Part shown: positions 16,687 through 24,688 of the stretch, piece after piece | How positions within the stretch are numbered: the stretch's first letter is position 1 | Layout: each line of letters starts with the position of its first letter | DNA from: an uncultured Ruminococcus sp. | GTDB taxonomy: Bacteria; Bacillota; Clostridia; Oscillospirales; Acutalibacteraceae | Direction of reading: 5' to 3' | DNA: 37,722 nt | NCBI GenBank assembly: GCA_902790475.1 | Contig: CADASG010000024.1 | Span: 1 to 37,722 of the forward strand | Notes under the pieces: generated by a model | Database searches by the model: none | Told to the model about the DNA's origin: nothing | Seen by the model: the letters and a program-made list of their open reading frames with translations, nothing else | Position numbers and translations under genes: made by a program

Positions 16687-16701
16687 CGGCACAAAGCCTT
16701 A

Positions 16702-16780
16702 GGGCAACACCGCACAATTCAAGGCGCACGGCTTGCTTGAATATTATTCCGTCAGCTTGCCCAAAAAATCTCGGCAAGGC
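16702..16780. mobile_element. MITE-like element, truncated copy
   Basis: About 79 bp nearly identical to 5811-5888: GGCAACACCGCACAATTCAA through TCGGCAAGGC, with only a few substitutions. The right half and the right inverted repeat are missing, and the sequence passes straight into unrelated DNA. Confidence 0.75.
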
Positions 16781-16814
16781 TTAGGTTCGCATTCGTGATA
16801 AAAACCTCTTGAAA

Positions 16815-16843
16815 TTTGCGCAGGTTTATGATAAAGTGTAATA
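16815..16843 (+). promoter_or_regulatory. Candidate promoter for the membrane protein-mrp operon
   Basis: -35 TTGCGC (16815-16820), a 17-bp spacer and -10 TAATAT (16838-16843), about 27 bp before the ATG at 16870, with GGAGG at 16855. The -35 box is weak. Confidence 0.5.
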
Positions 16844-16869
16844 TAGAATAATTTTGGAGGTAAACACTT

Positions 16870-17412
16870 ATGAAAAAACCCGATAAGAGAGAACACATCA
16901 ATCTGTTTTTCTCGGCTTTTTTGATTATCGCGTTTATTATCTGCGCGAACTTCTTTTCACAGTTCACTAAAGCCATTCAGCCGCCCTTCGGTCAGATCGT
17001 GACCGTTGCGGTTTGCGCGGTGTTCGGTCTGCTGATGTTCTACGCTACACGCGTCGGAGACGGCAAGGCGATCAAGCGCTTTTCGCCCCTGACCCTTATC
17101 GTGCTCGTTCTGCCCACACTGTACATCATGATCGCGGCAGTGGCGCCCTTTATGCCCCTGCACAACATCTTTACAGACGGCAGCAACATGTCGCTGATGG
17201 TCTATCTCGCCGCCGTCGCTTTCGGCTACGGTCTGATGTACACCTTCTTCAGCGGCTTTGAGCTTGCTGAAGAGGAGTCTCTTGACGATGTTTCCGAGGA
17301 AACAAAAATTTTAGCCGGCGGTGTTGAGCAGGATCTGCTCAGCGAAAACGAGAATTCGGATATTCTTGACGATGAAAAGGATATCATGGACGATTACGTA
17401 GAGGAGACTTAA
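16870..17412 (+). CDS. Four-helix membrane protein of unknown function
   Basis: 180 residues with about four hydrophobic helices (near 12-32, 42-64, 72-95 and 105-128) and an acidic cytoplasmic tail (about 130-180) rich in Glu and Asp. I do not recognise a family. The start follows TTTGGAGG at good spacing. One base separates its stop from the ATG of the Mrp gene (TAAAATG), so translation is coupled and the two are probably functionally or at least regulatorily linked. Confidence 0.8.
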   Translation: MKKPDKREHINLFFSAFLIIAFIICANFFSQFTKAIQPPFGQIVTVAVCAVFGLLMFYATRVGDGKAIKRFSPLTLIVLVLPTLYIMIAAVAPFMPLHNIFTDGSNMSLMVYLAAVAFGYGLMYTFFSGFELAEEESLDDVSEETKILAGGVEQDLLSENENSDILDDEKDIMDDYVEET

Positions 17413-17413
17413 A

Positions 17414-18235
17414 ATGGGATGCAATCATGACTGCGAATCCTGCGGCAGCAGCTGCGGCGGATCGGAAAGCCTCATTGAGGAGCTTAACGCCCAAAGCACG
17501 GTAAAGAGAGTTATCGCCGTGGTGTCGGGCAAGGGCGGCGTAGGCAAAAGCCTGCTCACCTCACTGATGGCGGTAGAGTATAACCGCCGCGGCAAAAAAA
17601 CCGCGATCTTAGACGCTGATATCACGGGACCTTCCATTCCCAAGGCGTTCGGAATAAAAGACAGGGCTATGGGTACCGAAGCAGGTATTTTGCCTGCAAT
17701 AACCGAAACAGGCATCGAGATCATGTCTGTCAATCTTCTGCTCAAAGAGGAGACCGACCCCGTTGTATGGCGCTCACCGATGATCGTGGGCACCGTAAAG
17801 CAGTTCTGGAGCGACGTTATTTGGAACGACGTGGACTATATGTTTGTGGATATGCCTCCCGGAACGGGCGACATTCCGCTGACTGTGTTCCAAAGCCTGC
17901 CTGTTGACGGTATCATAGTTGTGGCTTCTCCCCAGGAGTTAGTCGGCATGATCGTGGAAAAAGCCGTAAAAATGGCGGAGCTGATGAACGTTCCGATTTT
18001 GGGCTTGGTGGAAAACATGAGCTACTTCACCTGTCCCGACTGCGGCAAGCGCCACGCGGTGTTCGGCGACAGCCACATTGAGGCGATCGCGGAAAAGTAC
18101 AACACCCGAGTGCTCGCCAAGCTTCCCATCGATCCCGACCTCGCCGCCAAAATCGACAGCGGCCGCGCCGAAGCGTTCGAGGGAGACTGGCTCAGCGACG
18201 CCTGCGATACGATCGACGAGATCTTGAAAGACTGA
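17414..18235 (+). CDS. Mrp/NBP35-family Fe-S cluster carrier ATPase (ApbC-like)
   Basis: 273-residue cytoplasmic P-loop protein that carries [4Fe-4S] clusters to target enzymes. Deviant Walker A SGKGGVGKS at 38-46, 'DADITGPSIPKAFG' at 68, Walker B-like 'DYMFVDMPPGTGD' at 141. The cluster-bridging C-x2-C motif is CPDC (C207, C210). An N-terminal cysteine group (C3, C7, C10, C14) is seen in clostridial relatives and may bind an extra cluster. A terminator follows at 18267. Confidence 0.93.
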   Translation: MGCNHDCESCGSSCGGSESLIEELNAQSTVKRVIAVVSGKGGVGKSLLTSLMAVEYNRRGKKTAILDADITGPSIPKAFGIKDRAMGTEAGILPAITETGIEIMSVNLLLKEETDPVVWRSPMIVGTVKQFWSDVIWNDVDYMFVDMPPGTGDIPLTVFQSLPVDGIIVVASPQELVGMIVEKAVKMAELMNVPILGLVENMSYFTCPDCGKRHAVFGDSHIEAIAEKYNTRVLAKLPIDPDLAAKIDSGRAEAFEGDWLSDACDTIDEILKD

Positions 18236-18266
18236 TCCGACATTTTAATAAACACGTTATTATAAT

Positions 18267-18297
18267 AGGCTTCTCCGTTTTGGGGAAGCCTTTATCT
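18267..18297 (+). terminator. Rho-independent terminator after mrp
   Basis: The stem AGGCTTCTCC/GGGGAAGCCT (one G-U pair, loop GTTTT) is followed by TTATCTT, 31 bp past the stop. The tail is only moderately U-rich. Confidence 0.7.
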
Positions 18298-18577
18298 TGG
18301 CATAAAAAGCCCGCTTTGATGATATCAAAGGATTCATGAGTTGACGCGCTTGCGGTGTTCAGACGAAAAACGGGAGTTTCTTTTTTGTGTACCGAATACA
18401 AATACACTTCTGTTTTTTGTGCATATCAAACACATCTTTTATTTTTTAATGTAGTTGTTGTCGTAAAATGATGATTTCCTGAACTTACCGGAGATATTTT
18501 AGTTTTTTAATTGAAAAATGAAATCTTTTATTGTATAATGATATCTGTACAAATATGTTTTGGAGTGATTGTGACTA
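18298..18577 (+). other. AT-rich leader region upstream of the polysaccharide locus
   Basis: No gene. It contains T-rich tracts and a GTGTACC..AATACAC imperfect palindrome (about 18388-18407), and ends in the promoter at 18511-18539. A short open frame from 18511 overlaps the first capsule gene out of frame and has no ribosome site. Confidence 0.45.
18511..18539 (+). promoter_or_regulatory. Sigma-A-type promoter of the polysaccharide operon
   Basis: -35 TTGAAA (18511-18516), a 17-bp spacer and a consensus -10 TATAAT (18534-18539). The transcript would start about 30 nt before the first ATG. No riboswitch or antiterminator-sized leader fits in that space. Confidence 0.85.
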
Positions 18578-19297
18578 ATGGAATTTTCTTTCAAGGATAT
18601 CCTGCAAATTGTCAGGAAAAATATATTGTTTATTTTGATCGTCTCAATTGTTGCGGGCGCGGGGACCTTCGCTTGTACAAAGCTTTTTATAAAGCCTACC
18701 TATACCTCCACCGTAAAGCTGTACGTCAATACAACAAATTCCGGCAAAACCAGCTACGAAGACTTGAATTCACATAACTACGCGCAAAAAATGGTTGCCA
18801 CCTATATCGAGATACTGGACACCAATCATTTTTACAGCAAGGTTGCAATGTCGCTCCCGGATAGATACAATGAAGCATTTTTGAAAAAATCCATCTCCTT
18901 CTCCGAGGTCACCGATACCGAGGTGTTCAGCGCCACGGCTACGGCAAACGACCCGATCGAGGCGAAAACGATCGCCGACGCGGTCGCAAAAGCGGCTCCT
19001 GCCACTATCAAGGAGCAGTTCGAGGGCAACGCCAGTCTGAAAATCGTAGACGAGGCGCAGCTTCCCAAGAACCCCACCTCTCCGAATCCCGTCAGAAACG
19101 CCGTGATCGCTTTCCTCGGCGGTATGCTGCTCAGTCTTATTATCGCCTTCGTCCGCGATTACTTCGATGTAAAGATCAAGTATGACGACGAGCTGACCGT
19201 GCTTTGCGGATTGCCTCTGCTTGCGGCAATTCCCGAATTCGCAAAAACAAATGAAAGCCAGGTCAAAAAGCAGCCGCAGAAAAAGGAGGCAAAATGA
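18578..19297 (+). CDS. Capsular polysaccharide chain-length/kinase-activator protein (CpsC/YveK-type Wzz)
   Basis: 239-residue membrane protein that controls polymer length and activates the partner tyrosine kinase. Two membrane helices (13-36 and 172-192) flank an outer Wzz-type domain. A proline-rich stretch LPKNPTSPNP (162-171) stands before the second helix, as in polysaccharide co-polymerases. The short cytoplasmic C-terminus (193-239) is the expected kinase contact. It overlaps the kinase gene by four bases (ATGA), the usual arrangement of this pair in Firmicutes. Confidence 0.92.
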   Translation: MEFSFKDILQIVRKNILFILIVSIVAGAGTFACTKLFIKPTYTSTVKLYVNTTNSGKTSYEDLNSHNYAQKMVATYIEILDTNHFYSKVAMSLPDRYNEAFLKKSISFSEVTDTEVFSATATANDPIEAKTIADAVAKAAPATIKEQFEGNASLKIVDEAQLPKNPTSPNPVRNAVIAFLGGMLLSLIIAFVRDYFDVKIKYDDELTVLCGLPLLAAIPEFAKTNESQVKKQPQKKEAK

Positions 19298-20034
19298 TGT
19301 TTAACAAAAAGAAAAGCTCCGCAAAAAACAGGAACAATAAAAACCAGCAGTCGGTCAATGTGGACGCGGTCAACTTTTTGATCCGCGAGTCCTATAAAAC
19401 AGCCCGTACCAACATCGACTACTCCATCATCAAAAAGGGCTGCAAAAAGATAATTTTCACCAGCTCCGCCAAGGGTGAGGGAAAAACCCTGACTGCGGTA
19501 AACATCGCCTCTGCGCTGGCGCAGCAGGTCGATACAAAGGTCGTTTTGGTCGAGACCGATCTTCGCCGTCCGCACGTTCATTTGGCTCTGGGTCTTGCTC
19601 CGTCTCCGGGACTGACCAACTACCTCAACATGGAGTGCGAGATGCAGGATATCATCAAGACCTCGCATGTTGAAAACCTCAGCGCGATCTGCTACGGCGC
19701 GGTTCCTCCGAACCCCTCCGAGCTTTTGTCGAGCGAAAACATGACCGAGCTTATCAAAAAGCTGGAGCGGGATTTTGACTATATTATTTTTGACTCGCCG
19801 CCTGTAGCGGTGGTCATTGACGCCGTGCCTATCATCAAGCAGAGCGACGGCGTGGTATTGGTGGTCAAGAACAACTCTACCACCTATCCCCAGCTCAACA
19901 AGACTATCGACATCGTAAAGCGTTCGGGCGGCAAGCCCCTGGGCGTTATCATCAACCGCGTCAGACCCGAAGACACACGTAAGGGCAAGCGCTACGGCTA
20001 TGGATACGGATATGGTTACGGATACGGCTATTAA
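19294..20034 (+). CDS. Bacterial tyrosine kinase CpsD/CapB-type
   Basis: 246-residue cytoplasmic BY-kinase that autophosphorylates C-terminal tyrosines and so tunes polymer assembly. Walker A SSAKGEGKT (57-65), Walker A' VLVETDLRRP (84-93), Walker B YIIFDSPP (163-170). The RESYKTARTN segment near residue 31 is the conserved oligomer-contact motif. The tail is a strict Tyr-Gly alternation with seven tyrosines (Y234 to Y246), more regular than the usual scattered tyrosine cluster. The ribosome site AAAGGAGG lies within the upstream gene. Confidence 0.94.
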   Translation: MMFNKKKSSAKNRNNKNQQSVNVDAVNFLIRESYKTARTNIDYSIIKKGCKKIIFTSSAKGEGKTLTAVNIASALAQQVDTKVVLVETDLRRPHVHLALGLAPSPGLTNYLNMECEMQDIIKTSHVENLSAICYGAVPPNPSELLSSENMTELIKKLERDFDYIIFDSPPVAVVIDAVPIIKQSDGVVLVVKNNSTTYPQLNKTIDIVKRSGGKPLGVIINRVRPEDTRKGKRYGYGYGYGYGYGY

Positions 20035-20047
20035 AGGGAGGCTTACC

Positions 20048-20707
20048 ATGAGCGCAAATGCTTCTTCTGAAAAACAGAATACCGCAGCGCCTTCCAAGCC
20101 TGTTTATCGTTTTATCAAGCGCGCTTTTGATATCGTGTGTTCACTTCTGGCGCTGATCCTGCTTTCACCGTTCTTCCTGATAGTCTCTGTCTGTATAAAG
20201 CTCGGAGACGGCGGTTCGGTTTTCTTCAGGCACAAGCGTATCGGAAAAGACGGCAAGGTGTTTTATCTTGCGAAATTCCGCAGCATGGTGCCAAACGCCG
20301 AGGAGCTGATAAAGAGCTTCACTCCCGAACAGCAGGAAGAGTACAATAAAAACTATAAACTGGAAAACGACCCCAGGATCACCAAGGTCGGCAAGGTGCT
20401 GCGAAAAACCAGTATTGACGAAATACCCCAGTTTTATAACATTCTCAAGGGTGATATGTCGTTTGTGGGTCCCCGACCCGTCACAGACGACGAAACCAAG
20501 ATCTTCGGTTCCAACCGTTCGCTGCTGCTCAGCGTGCGCCCGGGTCTTACGGGTTATTGGGCGGCTTTCGGCAGAGGCGAGCTGACCGGCTACCGCCGCC
20601 GCCGCGCAATGGAGGTCTATTACGTAAAGAATCGTTCGTTATGGCTTGATATAAAGATTATTTTTATGACCTTTGCCACGGTATTTACAGGCAGAGGCTC
20701 AAGATAG
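20048..20707 (+). CDS. Priming undecaprenyl-phosphate sugar-1-phosphate transferase
   Basis: Starts repeat-unit assembly by moving a sugar-1-phosphate from a UDP-sugar onto undecaprenyl phosphate at the inner membrane face. 219 residues. One membrane helix (about 25-48) is followed by the bacterial sugar transferase domain: KRIGKDGKVFYLAKFRSM, LRKTSIDEIPQFYNILKGDMSFVGPRP with the catalytic Asp-Glu pair D124/E125, and PGLTGYWA. This is the short monotopic form without extra N-terminal helices. The ATG at 20048 follows AGGGAGG; an in-frame ATG at 20000 lies inside the kinase tail. The sugar cannot be told from sequence. Confidence 0.93.
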   Translation: MSANASSEKQNTAAPSKPVYRFIKRAFDIVCSLLALILLSPFFLIVSVCIKLGDGGSVFFRHKRIGKDGKVFYLAKFRSMVPNAEELIKSFTPEQQEEYNKNYKLENDPRITKVGKVLRKTSIDEIPQFYNILKGDMSFVGPRPVTDDETKIFGSNRSLLLSVRPGLTGYWAAFGRGELTGYRRRRAMEVYYVKNRSLWLDIKIIFMTFATVFTGRGSR

Positions 20708-20720
20708 AGGGGACTAAACA

Positions 20721-21500
20721 ATGAAGGCAGTTATTCTCGCCGGCGGCTTCGGCACACGCATTTCTGAAGAATCACAGTACAAACCCAAGCCCATGATCGA
20801 AATAGGAGGTATGCCGATCCTTTGGCATATCATGAAGCAGTACTCGCACTACGGCATAAATGATTTCATCATCTGCGCCGGTTACCGTCAGCATACGATC
20901 AAGGAGTGGTTTGCCGACTATTTTCTGCACACCTCGGACATCACCTTTGATTTCACACGCGACGACAAGATCATCGTACACAACAAGCGCGCGGAGCAGT
21001 GGCGCGTCACCGTGATCGACACGGGACTCAAAACCATGACGGGCGGCAGGCTCAAGCGCATTAGACAATATTTGGACGAAGATATATTTTTCATGACCTA
21101 CGGCGACGGCGTGTCCGACATAAACATCGACGACCTGCTCATGTTCCACAAGTGCCACGGGAGACTTGCCACGATGTCGGCGGTCAAGCCCGAGAGCCGC
21201 TTCGGAACAATTGATTTTGAGCAAAACGGCAAGGTCAACGCTTTTCGCGAGAAAAACGAGGCGGACACAGGCTACATCAACGCAGGCTTTATGGTTCTCA
21301 ACAAAAAGGTGCTCGACTATGTAGAGGGCGACAGCATCATGTTTGAGCGTCAGCCTATGGAAAAGCTTGCTGCCGACGGCGAGCTGATGTGCTACCGTCA
21401 CAACGGCTTCTGGCAGTGCATGGACACCATGCGCGACAAAACCAAGCTGGAAGATTTATGGGAGAGCGGAGACGCTCCCTGGAAGGTATGGAAAGACTAA
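20721..21500 (+). CDS. rfbF: Glucose-1-phosphate cytidylyltransferase
   Basis: Makes CDP-glucose from CTP and glucose-1-phosphate, the first step to CDP-deoxysugars. 259 residues, family length 255-260. N-terminal nucleotide-binding motif LAGGFGTR (6-13) with KPKPMIEIGG, then YGDGVSDI (metal/substrate) and the RFGTIDF and ADTGYINAGFMV segments typical of RfbF. The start is preceded by GAGGGG. Its TAA overlaps the rfbG ATG (TAATG). Confidence 0.96.
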   Translation: MKAVILAGGFGTRISEESQYKPKPMIEIGGMPILWHIMKQYSHYGINDFIICAGYRQHTIKEWFADYFLHTSDITFDFTRDDKIIVHNKRAEQWRVTVIDTGLKTMTGGRLKRIRQYLDEDIFFMTYGDGVSDINIDDLLMFHKCHGRLATMSAVKPESRFGTIDFEQNGKVNAFREKNEADTGYINAGFMVLNKKVLDYVEGDSIMFERQPMEKLAADGELMCYRHNGFWQCMDTMRDKTKLEDLWESGDAPWKVWKD

Positions 21501-22555
21501 TGCAGAATTTTTATCAGGGAAAACGTGTATTTATCACAGGTCACACGGGCTTTAAGGGAAGCTGGCTGTGCAAGATCCTCACGGGCATGGGCGCTGAGGT
21601 AACGGGCTACTCGCTCGAGCCTCCGACCGAGCCTAACCTGTTCACGCTTGCGGATATCGGCAGCGAGATCAACTCCGTTATCGGCGATGTTCGCGATTAT
21701 GAGAATCTCAAAAAGGCGTTTGACGAAGCTAAGCCCGAGATCGTGCTTCACCTTGCGGCTCAGCCGCTGGTGCGCGAGAGCTATCAGAATCCCCTGCTGA
21801 CCTACGATACAAATGTGATGGGCACTGCGAACATCCTCGAGTGTATCCGTCAGAGCAAATGCGTAAGATCCTTTGTCAACGTTACCACCGACAAGGTGTA
21901 TGAAAATAAAGAGTGGGAGTGGGGCTACCGCGAAAACGAGCCTCTTGACGGCTTTGACCCCTATTCCAACTCCAAAAGCTGCAGCGAGCTGGTGACAGCC
22001 ACCTACAAGCGCTCCTTCTTCTCGGACGGACGCGTGGCGATCTCCACCGCGAGAGCAGGCAATGTTATCGGCGGCGGCGATTTTTCCGCTGACCGCATTA
22101 TCCCCGACTGTGTACGTGCGCTCGAAAAAGGCGAGGATATCATCGTTCGCAACCCGTACTCAACGCGTCCCTATCAGCACGTTATCGAGCCTCTGTACGC
22201 TTATCTGCTGATAGCAAAGGCTCAGTATGAAAACCCGGAGCTTTCAGGCAGCTACAACGTCGGACCCGACGAAGCGGACTGCGTTACCACGGGCAGACTG
22301 GTAGATCTGTTCGTCAAGCTGTCCGGCGACAAAATCAAGCGCGTGGACAAAGCGGAGAAGAACGCTGTTCATGAAGCCAATTTCTTAAAGCTGGACTGCT
22401 CCAAGCTGAAAGCGACGCTGGACTGGAAACCGCGCTGGCACGTTGCCGACGCCGTAGCGAAAACCGTTTTGTGGACGCTGGTATGGCTCGAAGGCGGAAG
22501 CGTCAGCCGCGCAATGGAACGCCAAATCGAAGAATTTTTTAGTTCGCGTACTTAA
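21500..22555 (+). CDS. rfbG: CDP-glucose 4,6-dehydratase
   Basis: Converts CDP-glucose to CDP-4-keto-6-deoxyglucose. 351 residues, extended SDR fold: NAD motif TGHTGFKG (13-20), active-site TTDK and YSNSK (Tyr-x3-Lys), and the family hallmark 'GNVIGGGDFSADRIIPD'. The start MQNFYQGKRV fits homologues; longer in-frame readings run antisense to nothing useful and overlap rfbF. The last residues, SSRT, and the stop codon are encoded by an intergenic repeat (TTTTTTAGTTCGCGTACTTAA), so the native end has apparently been replaced. Confidence 0.96.
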   Translation: MQNFYQGKRVFITGHTGFKGSWLCKILTGMGAEVTGYSLEPPTEPNLFTLADIGSEINSVIGDVRDYENLKKAFDEAKPEIVLHLAAQPLVRESYQNPLLTYDTNVMGTANILECIRQSKCVRSFVNVTTDKVYENKEWEWGYRENEPLDGFDPYSNSKSCSELVTATYKRSFFSDGRVAISTARAGNVIGGGDFSADRIIPDCVRALEKGEDIIVRNPYSTRPYQHVIEPLYAYLLIAKAQYENPELSGSYNVGPDEADCVTTGRLVDLFVKLSGDKIKRVDKAEKNAVHEANFLKLDCSKLKATLDWKPRWHVADAVAKTVLWTLVWLEGGSVSRAMERQIEEFFSSRT

Positions 22556-23130
22556 CGTCGGGCATTTCGGTAACGTCGGCGTTTCGCTGCGGCGTGCCGC
22601 CGCAGTCAGTTCGCGTACTTTATGTCGGACATTTTTGATAACGTCGGCGTTTCGCGGCGGCGTGCCGCCGCAGTCAGCTCGCGTACTTAACGTCGGGCGT
22701 TTCGGTAACGTCGGCGTTTCGCGGGATAGAATAGAAATATCGGAAGTTATGAGGGAAATGGAAACGGCGTTTTGTTTTCGGTTCACGGACTTAACACGGT
22801 AATTACGCAGGGTGTTTGTAAAAAACCTGTAGGGGCTTGCATTGCAAGCCCGCTGTGCCGACGTTGTTTTTCTGTCCGAGTGTTGAGAGAAACAGAACGT
22901 TTGGCGCAGCACTTGTTTTTATCCTGAATTAGCTGTCATTTCGACCAAGTGGAGCGAAGCGGAACGCGTGGAGAAATCTCCTCGGCGGTGAACCGTGATT
23001 TCCTGTCATGGAGATTTCTCGACTAAATCACTTCGTGATTTTGCCCTTCGGGCACCGCTCGAAATGACAGATTTAGATAACGAACCTATCCGCCAAAACT
23101 CTCAACTCTCAACTTTCAACTTCAAAAAAT
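22541..23130. repeat. Composite intergenic hairpin-repeat island II inside the polysaccharide locus
   Basis: Three tandem units of 67-68 bp start at 22541, 22608 and 22676. Each is 'AG(T/C)TCGCGTACTTnAnGTCGG...TAACGTCGGCGTTTCGC'; the first two end in the palindrome GCGGCGTGCCGCCGC. Then come the GATAGAATAGAAATATCGGAAG tail, a GGGCTTGC/GCAAGCCC palindrome (22833-22851), an inverted-repeat element (22933-23070) and a low-complexity run of CTCAACT-type heptamers (about 23097-23124). No gene fits in the 618 bp between rfbG and the next coding region. Confidence 0.88.
22933..23070. mobile_element. Small inverted-repeat (MITE-like) element
   Basis: 138 bp with perfect 12-bp terminal inverted repeats CTGTCATTTCGA/TCGAAATGACAG. 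The interior holds GAGAAATCTC and AATCACTTCGTGATT hairpins. A related end without its partner occurs near 37418. No coding capacity. Confidence 0.65.
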
Positions 23131-23173
23131 ATTAATTATAAAAAACGTCTGTAAAAAACGGAGTGAACGAATC

Positions 23174-24091
23174 ATGAATAACGTGATAATAACAGGCGCC
23201 AACGGCTTTGTAGGCTCAAATGTCTGCCGGCTGTTGTGCGAGAGCGGTACGCGTGTGACCGCCGTGATCAAAGATGAAAATGAAGATATCCAAAACATCA
23301 AAGCCCTGCCGAACCTCAGTGTGGTTTACTGTGACTTGTCGCAGCTTGACACTCTCGGGGACAAAATAAGCGACAGAGGTTTTGATGTTTTTTACCATTT
23401 TGCGTGGGTAGGAAGCGCCGGACCCCTTCGCTGCGACGAGGAAATGCAGCTTCAAAACGCCCTTTGGACAGCAAAAGCGCTGCGCACAGCGGACAGCCTC
23501 GGCTGCAAAAAATTTGTCAACGCAGGCTCCATCATGGAAAAAGAAACCTACACCGCCGTTTACACTCAGGACAGCACACCGGGGCTGCCCTATATTTACG
23601 GAGCCGGCAAGCTGGCTGCAAGAGCGATTTGCAAGCCCATTGCCAACAGCCTTGACATCGACCTCTGCTGGGCGGTGATCACCAACGCCTACGGAGTGGG
23701 CGAGCTTTCTCCGAGGTTTGTAAACACAACTATCCGCAAGATAATCGCAGGCGAGCCGCTGCAGTTCACCGCCGCGACCCAAAACTATGACTTTATTTAT
23801 ATTGACGACGTGGCAAGGGCGTTCGCCGCTATCGGCGAACACGGCAAGCCCAACCGCGAATACACCATCGGCAGCGGAAACGCGCGTCCGCTCAGGGAGT
23901 TTATCCTTGAGATGCAGCAGGCGCTCGCGCCCGACGCGGCTCCCATTTTCGGCGACGTTCCCTTTACCGGCGTAAACATGCCGCTCGAGGCGTTCGACAC
24001 CACGCCGATTCAGGAGGACTGCGGCTTTAAAACCACCGTGAGCTTTGCCGAGGGCACACGCCGCACAATGGAGTGGCTCAAGCAACTGTAA
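23174..24091 (+). CDS. NAD(P)-dependent SDR, probable CDP-4-keto-6-deoxysugar reductase/epimerase
   Basis: 305-residue extended short-chain dehydrogenase. Nucleotide motif TGANGFVG (7-14), active-site serine in NAGSIME (about 119), Y142-x3-K146 (YGAGK), and RFVNTTIRKIIAGEP followed by YDFIYIDDVARA as in nucleotide-sugar enzymes. With rfbF/rfbG upstream and an RmlC-like epimerase downstream, the likely role is the final 4-keto reduction of a CDP-6-deoxyhexose, as in the abequose/paratose synthase group; this is inferred from context. The ribosome site is GGAGTG, and transcription must cross the repeat island or start inside it. Confidence 0.82.
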   Translation: MNNVIITGANGFVGSNVCRLLCESGTRVTAVIKDENEDIQNIKALPNLSVVYCDLSQLDTLGDKISDRGFDVFYHFAWVGSAGPLRCDEEMQLQNALWTAKALRTADSLGCKKFVNAGSIMEKETYTAVYTQDSTPGLPYIYGAGKLAARAICKPIANSLDIDLCWAVITNAYGVGELSPRFVNTTIRKIIAGEPLQFTAATQNYDFIYIDDVARAFAAIGEHGKPNREYTIGSGNARPLREFILEMQQALAPDAAPIFGDVPFTGVNMPLEAFDTTPIQEDCGFKTTVSFAEGTRRTMEWLKQL

Positions 24092-24112
24092 TCATATTTG
24101 GGGAGGAACATA

Positions 24113-24688
24113 ATGGTATCACCGTTTGAATTTTGCAAGACAGATTTTGAGGGGGCTTATCTGATCAAGCCTTTTTGCGCCACGGACGTCCGCGGCGCGT
24201 TTATCAAGGACTATTCCAAAGAGGTCTTTGAGGCGCAGGGTATCCGCCACGACTTAGCCGAGGTGTTCTACACGGTATCGCACAAGGGCGTTATCCGTGC
24301 GCTGCACTTTCAGCGCGTACACGAGCAGGCAAAGCTGGTGCGCTGCGTCAAGGGAAAGGTGTACGACGTTATCGTAGATCTGCGTCCCGAGTCCCCCACC
24401 TTCAAGCACTGGCAGGGCTTTTATCTCACCGAGGAAAACCGAAACGAGCTGCTGGTACCCGAGCACTTCGCGCACGGCTATTTGGTGCTTGAGGACAGCA
24501 TCGTAAGCTATAAATGCGGCGAAAAATTCTACGGAGAATTCGACGACGGCATTATGTACAACGACCCCGATCTGGGCGTTGAATGGCCTATGGAGGAGAT
24601 TGGCGGCGAACAAAACCTGATTGTTGCCGACAAGGACAAAAATCTGCAAAGCTTTCAGGAATATAAGGAAAGATATTTAGACGTATGA
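24113..24688 (+). CDS. RmlC-like nucleotide-sugar 3,5-epimerase
   Basis: 191-residue cupin of the dTDP-4-dehydrorhamnose 3,5-epimerase family. Catalytic and binding residues are in place: R62-A-L-H65-F-Q67, D89 (VDLRPES), H118/H121 in EHFAHGYLVLED and Y133 (VSYKC). No rmlA, rmlB or rmlD is present here, so the substrate is probably the CDP-4-keto-6-deoxyglucose made by rfbG rather than a dTDP sugar (inference). The ATG at 24113 follows GGGGAGG; the frame is open a few codons upstream without a better site. Its stop overlaps the next ATG (ATGA). Confidence 0.85.
   Translation: MVSPFEFCKTDFEGAYLIKPFCATDVRGAFIKDYSKEVFEAQGIRHDLAEVFYTVSHKGVIRALHFQRVHEQAKLVRCVKGKVYDVIVDLRPESPTFKHWQGFYLTEENRNELLVPEHFAHGYLVLEDSIVSYKCGEKFYGEFDDGIMYNDPDLGVEWPMEEIGGEQNLIVADKDKNLQSFQEYKERYLDV

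Noticed and set aside
18511-18777. Open frame overlapping the start of the capsule operon
   Set aside because: It begins in the -35 box, has no ribosome site and is out of frame with the clear CpsC-type gene.
22541-22760. Possible CRISPR array
   Set aside because: The 67-68 bp period consists of near-identical whole units without unique spacers, contains palindromes and has no cas genes nearby.
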